Shown here one piece after another: positions 54,585 through 64,000 of a DNA stretch of 64,000 nucleotides (positions are counted from its first letter, which is position 1; every line of letters begins with the position of its first letter). Under the pieces are notes generated by a model. That model had not been told where the DNA came from and ran no database searches. It worked only from the letters and a program-made list of their open reading frames with translations. The position numbers and the translations under genes were made by a program. The stretch comes from Aurelia coerulea. Lineage: Eukaryota; Cnidaria; Scyphozoa; Semaeostomeae; Ulmaridae. The DNA lies in the NCBI GenBank assembly GCA_039566865.1, contig CM076962.1:7682743-7746742 (forward strand), in the 5' to 3' direction.

Positions 54585-54857
54585 ACTTACATACTACCCT
54601 CTGTCAATCCCTATCAAGAACATCATTTACAAGTATCCTCTCTTCCAACGCAAAAACACGTGACATCTTCTCAGCCCCACCACTTATGGCTTACAGACGT
54701 GATTCCAATCTGAGAGATACCCTTGTCAGATCAAAACTGCACGACGACAATGACCGCCCTGGTACAGCTGCCTGTGGCTGCTCTAACTGCAGAACTTGCG
54801 ATCATGTTAGTGGTGATATACCAAGATTTCTACCACATCAGGAAAATTTTCGGTTCG
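54585..54857 (+). pseudogene. PLE fragment (linker between RT and GIY-YIG)
   Basis: In one + frame the sequence reads AYRRDSNLRDTLVRSKLHDD and then CGCSNCRTCDHVSGD, which is the conserved R-x-NL-x-D-x-LVR-x-KL and cysteine linker of PLE proteins. It is cut at 54857 by LINE sequence. Confidence 0.75.
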
Positions 54858-54859
54858 CC

Positions 54860-56295
54860 TAATAGAGAGCAAATAGAGAGCAATTTAATAGAGAGCAATT
54901 TAAATAGAAATTTAAATTCCCTCTGTGATTGGTTTGTAGAAAACAAACTAAGCATTCACTTTGGAGAGGACAAAACCAAATCCATTCTCTTTGGACAAAA
55001 GAGAAAAGCAAGAACTTGAAAAGTTGGACATTAGGAGAGGTGACATAAGGATTAAACAACATTCAACAGTCACATATCTGGGATGTGTCCTAGATGAAAA
55101 TCTCTCTGGGGAGTCGATGGCTACTAAGATGCTTGGAAAAATAAATGACAAGCTAAAATTCCTATACAGGAAACAAAACTTCATGGATAAATCCCTTCGC
55201 AGGTTGCTTTTAAATGCTCTTATTCAACCTCATTTTGATTATGCATGCACTTCTTGGTATCCAGGGTTGAATAAGAGGCTGTCCAAAAAAATTCAGACGG
55301 CACAAAACAAATGCATTCGTTTTTACCTCGATTTAAAAAACACAGCACATATTGGGGTCACAGAATTCAAGTCTATAGATTGGCTCCCTACAAAGAACAG
55401 GATGGATCAATGTGTCTGTGTCAACATAATGAAGTTTTTCAGAGAAACTGCCCCAGCACACAGTGCTGAGATATTCCGTCCAGTCAACCAGGGCCGAACA
55501 ACACGAAGGTCCAAGTTCAAATTGGATATTCCATTTCGCAAAACTACTGCTGGGCAAAAATGTCTATCTTATCTAGGGCCCAAAACATGGAATAGTCTTT
55601 CATCAGAGATTAAATCAACAAACAATATCGACACATTCAAACATAAGATCAAAGAGGATTTTTTCAAAGCATACAAAAAGAGGAAGATGACATATATGTC
55701 TTCTTTTAAGACTTGTCATCATCTCTCCCGATCATGGTATGGTCTTATAAACCATGCTTTATACCGAAAACAAACTACAGTTTAGTATATATTTTTTTCT
55801 TTCGTTTTTCGTTGTACCAGCACCTCTGAGGGGACCATTATGGAATTAAGGTAATCTTGACCTTTTAATGCTATCCCTGCCACTGTAATTAGGGGTGTTT
55901 TTCCTTTACGTTTTTAACATTATTTATTGTATTGTATCTATTTTATATTCTATTTCGTTGTATATTAAACGTCTGTCTCGAATTAGATGCCACGCAATAT
56001 CTGCGACGATGTCTAATTACCCATCCGAACACTTAAATTTTGTTTCGATCGCAGACATTTCCCGTTGCATGTAATTTGAGACAGACTTTAGCTTTAGTTT
56101 TAGACTTTAGTTTTAATCTTTAGTTTTAATATCTATGTCAAAATGGCTTCGGGGTAGTCATAGCCTTTTGCTCCTCGGGGTATCGTTCCAGTAGTATTGT
56201 ATAGTTGTATAGTAATTTTGTAAAGTAGTGTAGCCTGTAAACCTATATTGTAATTTTTAAATGAATTAAAAAAAAAAAAAAAAAAAAAAAAAATA
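54860..56295 (+). mobile_element. 5'-truncated LINE with poly(A) tail
   Basis: The copy starts after the RT core and contains the C-terminal coding part, a 3' UTR of about 510 bp and a poly(A) run at 56268-56293. The UTR matches the minus-strand insertion at 11888-12176. An imperfect 126-bp hairpin lies in the UTR (55971-56096). Confidence 0.88.
54875..55785 (+). pseudogene. C-terminal part of LINE ORF2
   Basis: Frames covering SLCDWFVENKLSIHFGEDKTK and then YLGCVLDENLSGESM, HFDYACTSWYPGLNKR, IDWLPTKNRMDQC and GQKCLSYLGPKTWNSLSSE end in TAG at 55783. A single frame change lies near 55010, where the open frames 54723-55019 and 54961-55785 meet. Confidence 0.85.
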
Positions 56296-56454
56296 TTCTA
56301 TAACTTGTAAAGAATTGTAATTATTGTGGCAAAATGATACATACATTCATACATACATGCCAATCTTTCACCTGCTCCTCGTCATCCCTTATTCATTGCA
56401 TACGATGCACTAGATGTCAAGTTTTATATATTTGAGAAACATGTCATCAGCTTA

Positions 56455-57075
56455 ATAATCTTTTTTGGTGAACATTTGCGCAATGTAGAGAATAAAACCC
56501 ACGAGAAAGAACAAAAGATTGAGCATGCCGATACAAATGTTTCAAGACACTTTAATTCGGAGGGACATTCGACAGGGGATATGGTCGTTCTAGGACTTTT
56601 ATTCGCGGACCAAGACAATAGAAAACGAAAGACTTTGGAAATGAGATTAATTTTCGAATTGGGAACCTTAATACCGAATGTACTTAACAAACGCTTCTCA
56701 TTCATATCGTAGTTTCTTCACCCATATTCATTTTAAGATATTTTGTGTATTTATGGTAAACAAGTAGCTACGTTGTTGTAAATTTATTTTGATTCGATTT
56801 AACATTGTAGCTAACAATATATACACATAAATATACATATTGGCAATAAAGAAACAATAAAATGGATACTATAAGTGCGGACGAAGAACGAACGAGAAGC
56901 AGACAAAAACTCCCCCCAGCACACCAAGGCCCCTCAAGTCACTACCACCATCAGAGTGCGACCGACAGACCGAAAGAATTTCAATTCAGTTTGTCAGTCA
57001 CACCCCGACGACAGCAATGACCCGAAAGGCCCCAGTGCGCCAAAAAACATCAAAGCTCCGTCCATTTCTCGCTCG
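56455..57075 (+). mobile_element. PLE 3' fragment with decayed hammerhead
   Basis: 56460-56712 encodes the C-terminal part of the GIY-YIG domain (GEHLRNVEN, NVSRHFNSEGHSTGDMVV, ELGTLIPNVLNKRFSF). About 290 bp later, CACCCCGACGACAGC, CCGAAAGGCCCC and AGTGCGCC align with the hammerhead region of the 39487-45973 composite, with substitutions in the core. Confidence 0.7.
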
Positions 57076-57199
57076 CTCTTCATCCTCACCCACAGTATCC
57101 ATTTCATAAATATACATATATACAAAGTTAACTAATCAAAATCGAATAGGTACGCGGAAAACAAATTAAATATTTTTATAAATTTTGATTGCACTGGCA

Positions 57200-57845
57200 A
57201 AACTAAATTAAAGCGTTAAATTGCACTGACAGGCAGGCACTGACAGGCACTACATTTGCAGGTCGGTCCGTCCCATTGTTTTATTAGACTCTTAAAACTT
57301 TTCAAGTTTTCTGCAGATTCCAGCTCGTTTGGTAGGCCATTCCAAATCTGTGGCCCAATAGACATTAAACTGTTGGACCCAAATATTGTTTGATTAGGCC
57401 TAACATGGGCTAAGTTATTTGGATTTCTTAATGAATAATTTGAAGACCGTAATTGAAATATGTTCTGCATAAAAGGTGGGTTTAACTGTTTCACTGTTTT
57501 GAATATTTCAATGCCAAGGGTTCTTTGACGAGCAATAAGCATCGTGCATTTGTCTGACTTGAGAAGCAACTCGTTGTACGAACTGGTATGATCATTATAG
57601 AGAAATCTTAAAGCGCGTTCTTGTAACTGTTCAATTTTCTGTAATGATCTGGAAGATGAAAAATACCATACCAAGGGACAGTAATTGAAATTAGAATATA
57701 CAAAACTCTGAACAAGAATCTTTTTCTCTTTAAAGCAAATAAAAGTCTTTAATCTTTTAAGAACATTCAATTGCGTGGCAGCTTTTTTGCAAAGATTCGA
57801 AATGTGTACCATCCTTATGGTGCAACAATTATCATTTACACTTGG
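57200..57845 (-). pseudogene. LINE 3' fragment
   Basis: The minus strand encodes about 205 residues of post-RT LINE protein (TFICFKEKKILVQSFVYSNF, FNYCPLVWYFSS, QLQERALRFLYNDHTSSYNE). It ends KSLIKQWDGPTCKCSACQ, the same cysteine-cluster end as the copy at 50540-51640. No stop is present in the remaining frame. The frame extends to 57866 only because it runs into the adjacent repeat. Confidence 0.85.
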
Positions 57846-58195
57846 AGCACAAGGATGCAAAATCATTCTTCAAATAAGATTCCGTCTTTTGGGCAATGTG
57901 ATGATAATTACCTTTGTCAAGAATAGAATTCCTGAAAACGATAGAATATTGTGCTGCCGAGAAAAATGTGCGCCAAAACAAGGTTGTTTTACGCAAGGCA
58001 AGTAAACATATCTTTGATTCTATTCGTTGTTTCTCTTCAACAATTATCACCCTTTCATTTGAGCATTTGTTTGCCACTATAACTTGGCCTAACAAAAAGC
58101 CTGCGATAGACATTTGTACTTTGTATCACAAAAATTCTGGGGCCGGGGCCTAGCGCATAGGGCCGGGGCCGAGGGGTCGAGGTCGGTGATTGCTG
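57800..58195 (-). repeat. Dispersed repeat, copy 2
   Basis: Inverted relative to 52545-54020 and without the hAT-like insertion, so it shows the uninterrupted arrangement. It ends in GGCCGGGGCC-rich sequence near 58140-58185. The open frames on both strands here appear in both copies and carry no known domain. Confidence 0.7.
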
Positions 58196-58993
58196 ATAGC
58201 CCACTGGAACTGAGTCGTGGTTAAAAGCGTCAATCAATCTATCAACTACGAACTTGTAGTCAGTCAAAATACCCCTGTCTCTTTTCTGGACCCAGACTCC
58301 TTGACTTATGCATGCACTTCCTCCAAGGCCAAATCAAAATCGTAGCAAGCAGCTACCAAGAATCGTTTGTGAAAGAGTAAAACATGGAAGATAAGTGACT
58401 TGGATTAGCCATAAAAGTGATTGAGAAAGGGAACAACAGTGCTTTGAAGTTGATTTTCTGCTCACACCGTGATTACTCAAGGTGACAAAGGCCAATAATA
58501 TTTTTAGCGCTGTAATCATAAAAGCCTTCTTGTTTCTTGTTGGATGGGTGGTGGAGTTTGAGAAGCATTCTTTTGCGATTGTTCATAAAGAGTCAACGTT
58601 CAGAGCTGCAAACCCATGTCAAATTATCGCTGTTTGGTAAGTTAATAATCTGACTTTGTTATTTTAATGTTTTCATGGCCTATTTTGTTTTAAGAAGCAA
58701 GGCTTTAGCTTAGGCAAAGGCTTTAGGCCAGGGAATGCTTGAAGTTCACGAGCGAAAATCTTCCAACAGTCTACTGGACCCGGTTGTTTTGTTGTGTGGC
58801 AAAAGAAGTTGAGTAAATGAAGGCCCGAGCAAAATCAAATAAATACACATTTACAAACTGTGCTTTGATTTCGAATCCTTACTGTTTCACATGCGATCTT
58901 TCGATTTCTTGTTGCGACCAAAAACTCGTTGGAATTTTGTTTTGTTTTCATTTACATGGAAGGAGGCAACTGTTAGTAACCAAGTTACTAGCC
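58196..58993. other. Unassigned DNA
   Basis: No terminal repeats, tandem repeats or domain-bearing frames were found. The 66-77-codon + frames (58817, 58891) overlap each other in different frames and lack support. Confidence 0.3.
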
Positions 58994-58995
58994 TA

Positions 58996-59215
58996 CAATC
59001 ACTTACAAAATTGTTGAGCCACCCTGAAAAAAATGAGTTTTTTGGCCCCCCGTTCCCCCATGTCAATGTTGTTTGGAAAAAAGTACTTGGTCATGCTGAC
59101 AGACGTGGTTTGGCAACTTTTTAGTGGTTTTTCAACATTGACTAGGGGGGAGGGGGGAAAGCAGAGGCAAAAAACTGAAAATCTGAGGGTGGCTCAACAA
59201 TTTTGTAAGTGATTG
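58996..59215. mobile_element. 220-bp TA-flanked MITE
   Basis: Perfect inverted ends of about 30 bp start CAATCACTTACAAAATTGTT and continue GAGCCACCCT. TA is on both sides (58994-58995, 59216-59217). The interior has GGCCCCCC and GGGGGGAGGGGGG stretches. It is unrelated to the CCGGGTG family. Confidence 0.85.
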
Positions 59216-59509
59216 TAGTTTAGTTGTCAACCAACTCGTCTTGTTAAAGAAATTTAGCTCTAACATTAAGATGTCATGTTTGAATATAGAATCTGGCAAG
59301 GATGGAATGAGGGGGAAATCTTATATGTACATACAACAATGTGAAAAATTTTCACTACTCTGACTAAAGCTGGGTTTGTCAGTTTGTGTGATTTACCTGA
59401 TTTTGAGCACAAAGTTGATGTGGAACATTTGACAACGCTGGAAATGTTCAAATAGATTATAGAATTTACCTGACTGAAGTTGGCTAATTCTGTTATGAAA
59501 TTTGAGGAT

Positions 59510-59610
59510 TGCTCCCAAGTCCAAGATAGGCCCTTCAAGGTGGCCCCTGTGGAAAGTGTGGCACTTGCATACCCAAGAAAAACAATACCGGTATTCAAAG
59601 CAGACAATAG
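59510..59610 (+). pseudogene. Small PLE linker scrap
   Basis: The + strand reads QGGPCGKCGTCIPKKNN, the cysteine linker found between RT and GIY-YIG in PLE proteins. Nothing else of the element is recognisable nearby. Confidence 0.5.
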
Positions 59611-61083
59611 ATAAACAATAGAGAACCCTTCTTGCACACCCAAGGTCTCGGCGAAAATTGCCCTACTTTCCATACTGGCGGGGGTGTCACTAGGGGTATG
59701 CAGTTGCGTAACGGAGACACTTGGGACCCGTAGGAGTTTGGTAAGATGGGGCCCTTATGTTGGAAGGGGTTCTTGTTGGGGAGATGAAGTGCTGACCCTA
59801 TTGTTTTGATACATTGTGTTTCAGCTTTGTTGAGAGCGAATCCACGTTGGGGCTCACGTTGTCATGCGCGTCACTGCTTTTGTTTCTTCCCTTGTTCTCA
59901 ACGGTCAAGCTAATTTGCATGTTACATAAGTGAAGTAAATGGCTACTACGCATGCGATCTGGAGCCCTTTTTGGGGGATTCCTTGAGGCTCTCAACTTAG
60001 CCTGTTCGTATCCCCAACAAGTTCAGGGTGGTGGGTACATTTTTAAAACCATGCCTTTTAAAACCTCGAAAAATCCACGTTATATTGAAAAGAAAGTTTT
60101 TATAAGGAAAAATCAACAGTAAATTTAGCACATTAGGGTACTTGACCTAAATTTGTGTGGGGGTTTGCCCACAAAAAAGATTTTTTTCGCCTTACTCCAG
60201 AATTTTTCGCTCCAAATCATGCATTGTGACTCTGTGTGCCAAGTTTCAAGCGATTCGATTGGCCTGTTGGGTACACAAAGATTTTTTATTACCCACCAGT
60301 ACTCGGGAATCCTGTTTCGAGAAATCAGGCTTTTATCAAAATGAAGCAAAAATTGCGGGAAATACGATTATGCATGAAAGGTCAAGCAATTAGGCTTAAG
60401 CGCGGTATTGGTAAAGCATTATGTCAATAACACAGCAGCACGGGATGTCATGAACATAGCTGCAAGGTCAAGTGAGTTTACTTTAATCCGCTTATGTATA
60501 TTCCCGCAATTTTTGAGAAACAGGATTGCTCCTTTTAAAATGCTCAAATTTCCAAGTAATTGTGACTATTTCTGGAAGTGAGTTCGTTTAAACAGTCCTC
60601 AAATACTTATACCATCAGATTATGACAAACACGAAAAATCGAAAATTTGTCGTCTGAACAGTTACAGTAACCTTAAAGTAAATGAACGGAGATATAGCGA
60701 CATAATCTAAATATAGCACAAAAGAACGGCAGGCGCCACTAATCTTCCTTTTGTTTTCATCGATCAAGAACATCAAATACAATAGGTTATCTTGGTTATA
60801 TTTAGATGGACCCAGTCCCCCTAGCTAAGTTGCTTTTTAACCCCGTTGATTTACTTTAAAAATGGCACATCCCCATCGGATAAATGTACATAGTAACCCC
60901 CCCCCTCGGGGAGTCTGGTTTCAGCTTTCGTACAAATTTGAACTTGAAAAGGTTGTAACTCCGTGAATTCTTAACAGACTCGTAAGATTCTGGCGTCAAC
61001 AATTAATTCAAAATCTTAGGAACAGGGTTATCTAACCAGGAGCTTGTACATTTTATGGTTACTTTTAAAACTTTATTCAAATT
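59611..61083. other. Unassigned DNA
   Basis: An imperfect inverted repeat pairs 60300-60355 with 60495-60530 (AATCCTGTTTC, AAAATTGCGGGAA). A short hairpin TTTGTGTGGG/CCCACAAAA lies near 60153. C-rich runs occur near 60900. No supported gene. Confidence 0.3.
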
Positions 61084-61452
61084 TCGAACAATTTTTCTGG
61101 GATGTTTAATTGTGACTCGTCAAATGTTGTGTATTTGTTGGAATGTACTGTTTGTGGTGTACAATATGTTGGTAGCACCAGCACGCCTTTTAGGCTTAGG
61201 TTTAACAATTACAAGGCGTGCAGTCATAAGTTTAATTCGGGGGCCTCAGTACCCCAGGCGGAATTCTTCAGGCATTTTACTGGAGAAGGCCACCACGGGT
61301 TTCTGAAGGATATTAGTATAAAGATAATCAATAGGCTAACGGGGGGAAATAGGATGATGGCATGTCATGATGGCCTGTCACACTCATTTTGGGCTCAGCT
61401 CAGGAATGCAAACAAAAATTGGATCAAAATGTCTTTCTATCAGAATCTCTAA
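61084..61452 (+). pseudogene. PLE GIY-YIG domain fragment
   Basis: The + frame gives NCDSSNVVYLLECTVCGVQYVGSTSTPFRLRFNNYK, then VPQAEFFRHFTGEGHHG, a PLE GIY-YIG core. Its sequence resembles the nuclease of the 22371 element. A GATGGCATGTCATGATGGCC duplication near 61356 marks decay at the C-terminal side. RT and linker are absent. Confidence 0.8.
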
Positions 61453-62355
61453 GTTCAAGTTTCACACCATTAAATCGCTCTTGTGTGCGAAGCTTCTCAG
61501 GTTAACCAGAAATTGGCATGGTTTTGTTCTGGTTCCAGTTGATTACATCTTCTTTGAATCTGATCTTTGTCGCCCTTTGTCGTTTTCATGGCCAACTGCA
61601 ACTGAATTTTGGCATAGCTGATGGTTTTATGCCTTGATATGGTACGCTTGACATTTTGTTGTCAATCTTCCCATCTCCCCGATAAGTCAATGTGCTATGG
61701 TGGTACCAGTAAAATAGCCAGGGGGCAATGGGGGGCGACCGCCCCCCCCCAATCATTGCCAAAAGGTGGTCTTCATGATTTGTCCAAATCCTAAGTTCTA
61801 TTTTCTTCCAACAGTTGTAGCAGCACTGTTTGTGAATGTTGGAAAGGGAAAAGGAAATCCTAGGAAGTCCATCCTTTAACTAATAAATGACATCTTCCCA
61901 TTATTTTAAGTCAACAAGGATACCAAAAACTTTCTGCTCGTTTCGCTCTCAATTTCAAACATCTATCATAGTGTGTCTCGTATAACATCTTACTACTGAC
62001 ATGCTTGTAATCATGTCATATTGCAGCTTTATTAAAATTAATGAACCCAACTTTAGGCCCCCTCTAACTGTGTATCTATTTGGGAAAGAATATAAATCAA
62101 ATTATTTGCTTCTCAGAAATGTCTGCCGCTTTGCTCCCACTCCTATGTGCATTTGCACTCTTCGTATTTGGGAACATGCTGCCACTTGTCTACTTCATCA
62201 CAATTTCTACACTTTTTACAGATATGATGCATCCAGCATTAATTAAAACCATTCTTATTAATCTTTATCACCAGTGCCCCTCTTTTCAAAAATGCCATGA
62301 AAGTCAATGTGTGCTTCTTAAAAAAATTCCGCTTGCTTCGCTTGCATTCTCTTTA
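61453..62355. other. Unassigned DNA
   Basis: It contains a G/C low-complexity spot at 61720-61750. Two overlapping hydrophobic + frames (62001-62246 and 62080-62400) run into the following MITE and are not supported as genes. Confidence 0.3.
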
Positions 62356-62357
62356 TA

Positions 62358-63319
62358 CCGGGTGTCCCAAAAAAAAGGTAACATATTTGATTGGGGCTAG
62401 CGATAAGAATTCAAGTTGAATCAACCCCTGATAAGTTTTGAAGTACTCTTAGATAGTTAACTTGAAGATTGATACCTTATTTGTTGATATTGGTGCATCA
62501 AGAGTTGGAATATTTATCTTGAAAGTCCAAATTTGCCTCCTACTCCAAACCAGAGCTTTTGTGGTTTGGCCTAAGCTGTTAATTCGCTGTGCTGTGGAAT
62601 CTCCTCAATCATAGCTAAGTACAAACAAGAAACCTCATGCTTAGGAACACATTTTAGTGGAAATCTGACTCTGAACTTTACAATCAGATTCAAGAATTTA
62701 GCCCCGAAGAGACCCCTTTCTTGATTCTACAAAAACTTTAAATTACAACTTCCTGAGAAAAGTTATTTATCAGCGAAATAAGTCCCGTAGGCTTTAACAC
62801 ATAGAATATCTTGCAATCTTCATTGCTTGAATGAAATTTTTTTGCATTATCTCTCACAAAATTATTACGAAAGAAGCAATCGTATATCCCCAGGGGAATA
62901 TAAAAACTCATTCGTGCTTGGCTTGGTGTACTTTTGTAATTGCATTTTGACTGGAGAAAAATATTCCTTGGTGACTATATTCATTAATTAATTTGCTTGT
63001 TTTCAGTTTTTTAGGTTCTTTTCAAACGGGTACCCAAAGGACCGATCCTTGTCCAAAAATGTCTTCGACTGAGGAGATTCCCCTAACCAGCGCGTTAGCA
63101 GTTTAGGCCAAAACCCAAAAGCTCTGGTTTGGGGTAGGAGGCAAATTTGGACTTTCAAGATTAATATTCCAACTCTTGATGCGCCAATATCAACAAACGA
63201 GGTATTAATCTTCAAGTTAACTATCGAAGAGTACTTCAAAAGTTATTTGGGATCGATTCAACTTATACTCTTATCGCTAGTCCCCATCAAATCTGTTACC
63301 TTTTTTTTGGGACACCCGG
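62358..63319. mobile_element. 962-bp foldback MITE (CCGGGTGTCCC ends, TA duplication)
   Basis: Ends CCGGGTGTCCCAAAAAAAAG and the inverted CTTTTTTTTGGGACACCCGG are flanked by TA. Arms stay complementary for roughly 230 bp (GATAGTTAACTTGAAGATTG, GGCAAATTTGGACTTTCAAG). The damaged element at 29466-30013 is a relative. Confidence 0.88.
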
Positions 63320-63397
63320 TACTTCTTATGCTCACTATTCACCATTCAATTGCAGGAGTAATTGCTGTTTTTCTAGTGTTTTGATCAGAGTTTCACA

Positions 63398-63660
63398 ATG
63401 AAAGATGTACAAAAATTGAAATTTGCAAATGATGGAATAAAGCCTTCTTCGTGGGCCCAACCCCTTAGCATTCTTCATGGCCCCTTGATGGCTCAGTCAA
63501 TCCATCTGCTGAAAAGTGTTCTAAGTTCAAATAAATATGCCACGCAAGACATGGGTATTTTGATGTTAGCAATGACATTAAAGTTTTTAAACTACAAAAT
63601 TTTGATGAGAATTCAAATAAAACCAAAAAAGAAATAGAAGCTGTCAATGATTGCTTTTTA
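63398..63660 (+). other. Short open segment with a frame change, unrecognised
   Basis: ATG at 63398 opens a 79-codon frame (MKDVQKLKFANDG...). From about 63540 a different frame (HGYFDVSNDIKVFKLQNFDE, to TGA near 63670) looks more protein-like. This could be a frameshifted remnant of a coding sequence. No family was recognised. Confidence 0.25.
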
Positions 63661-63689
63661 AAGCGGCATTGACAGCACCTGTTTCATCT

Positions 63690-64000
63690 GCTTGTTTTGT
63701 TCAGGCACATTCTTGTTTTCTCCTGGGAGTACAGGGTATATAGTTTATCCTATATTCCCGGCTATCAATGTTTGAATGAAAATGTTCACTATTACTCATG
63801 ACATTACACACTTGACAACGAGATTCACCACAACGAGAACATCCCTTCTTATCAGTCCCCCCATCCCCCTCACTGAGCCTAGCCCTAACAAGTATATCTT
63901 TAAGGTTCTTACATCTCCTAAATGCTATTAAAGGTGGCTCAGGAAACACCGCCCTATGCTCCTCCGAGTTTGTGACCATAGAATGAAGTCTCCTGGCAAC
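63690..64000 (-). pseudogene. PLE fragment running off the window edge
   Basis: The minus strand reads PLIAFRRCKNLKDILVRARL and CSRCGESRCQVCNVMSNSEH, the conserved PLE linker upstream of GIY-YIG. The RT would lie beyond 64000. The GIY-YIG side breaks off near 63700. Confidence 0.75.

Noticed and set aside
60296..60540. Imperfect inverted repeat (AATCCTGTTTC / AAAATTGCGGGAA)
   Set aside because: The arms are short and unevenly spaced, and no target duplication was found. Not enough to call an element.
62080..62400. Hydrophobic + frame resembling a small membrane protein (ALLPLLCAFALFVFG)
   Set aside because: It overlaps another frame of equal quality and runs into a MITE end. T/C-rich DNA readily gives hydrophobic frames.
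1..64000. CRISPR arrays, tRNA or rRNA genes, bacterial-type operons
   Set aside because: The regular repeats here have unit lengths of 164 and about 500 bp without spacers. No cloverleaf or rRNA-like conserved blocks were recognised.

Overview
This window looks like repeat-dense nuclear DNA of a metazoan, most likely an aquatic invertebrate such as a cnidarian. That placement is an inference. It rests on the AT-rich sequence, GT-AG-bounded exon-like segments, and a mix of jockey-superfamily LINEs, Penelope-like elements (PLEs) with C-terminal GIY-YIG domains, a tyrosine-recombinase (DIRS/Ngaro-type) retroelement, TA-flanked foldback MITEs and hAT/TTAA MITEs. No bacterial operon, rRNA, tRNA or CRISPR was seen. 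Long open frames are nearly all from transposable elements. Host coding sequence is limited to a few short exon candidates on the + strand.

Layout. 1-9950: two to three + strand exon candidates of an unidentified host gene (183-263, 2345-2435, 9746-9904). Their introns are filled with LINE copies (2545-5835, 5836-6295, 7340-8490) and a TA-flanked MITE (8712-9254). 9957-22370: one tandem array of a 164-bp satellite, split by a mariner-type MITE, a LINE 3' end, an 8.7-kb YR-retroelement complex (gag, RT-RNase H, tyrosine recombinase; minus strand) and ended by a 5'-truncated PLE. 24413-32330: LINE remnant, a 1.16-kb TTAA foldback, a short hAT MITE, a + strand terminal-exon candidate (27731-27919), degraded 164-bp units, and two palindromic MITEs, one carrying a nested 161-bp element with TAA target duplication. 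32690-47670: about 9 kb of a roughly 500-bp satellite, interrupted by a TTAA MITE, a TA MITE and a 6.5-kb PLE composite. 47690-58195: LINE fragments, a 1.04-kb hAT-like element, palindromes and PLE fragments. 58200-64000: mostly unassigned DNA with a small MITE, PLE scraps and another foldback MITE.

The most informative unit is the PLE composite at 39487-45973. It is a full 3440-bp monomer, a partial tandem copy, and an inverted 5'-truncated copy, all flanked by one 14-bp target duplication. Each unit end carries a well-formed hammerhead ribozyme. The full copy has a coiled-coil-type ORF1 followed by an RT/GIY-YIG ORF2 in the -1 frame. The overlap holds a canonical A-AAA-AAC slippery heptamer, and the conserved N-terminus of ORF2 has no AUG, so programmed -1 frameshifting is a specific, testable prediction.

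Insertions into tandem satellites let the pre-insertion sites be read directly from neighbouring monomers. Target duplications and relative order of insertion can therefore be worked out from this window alone.
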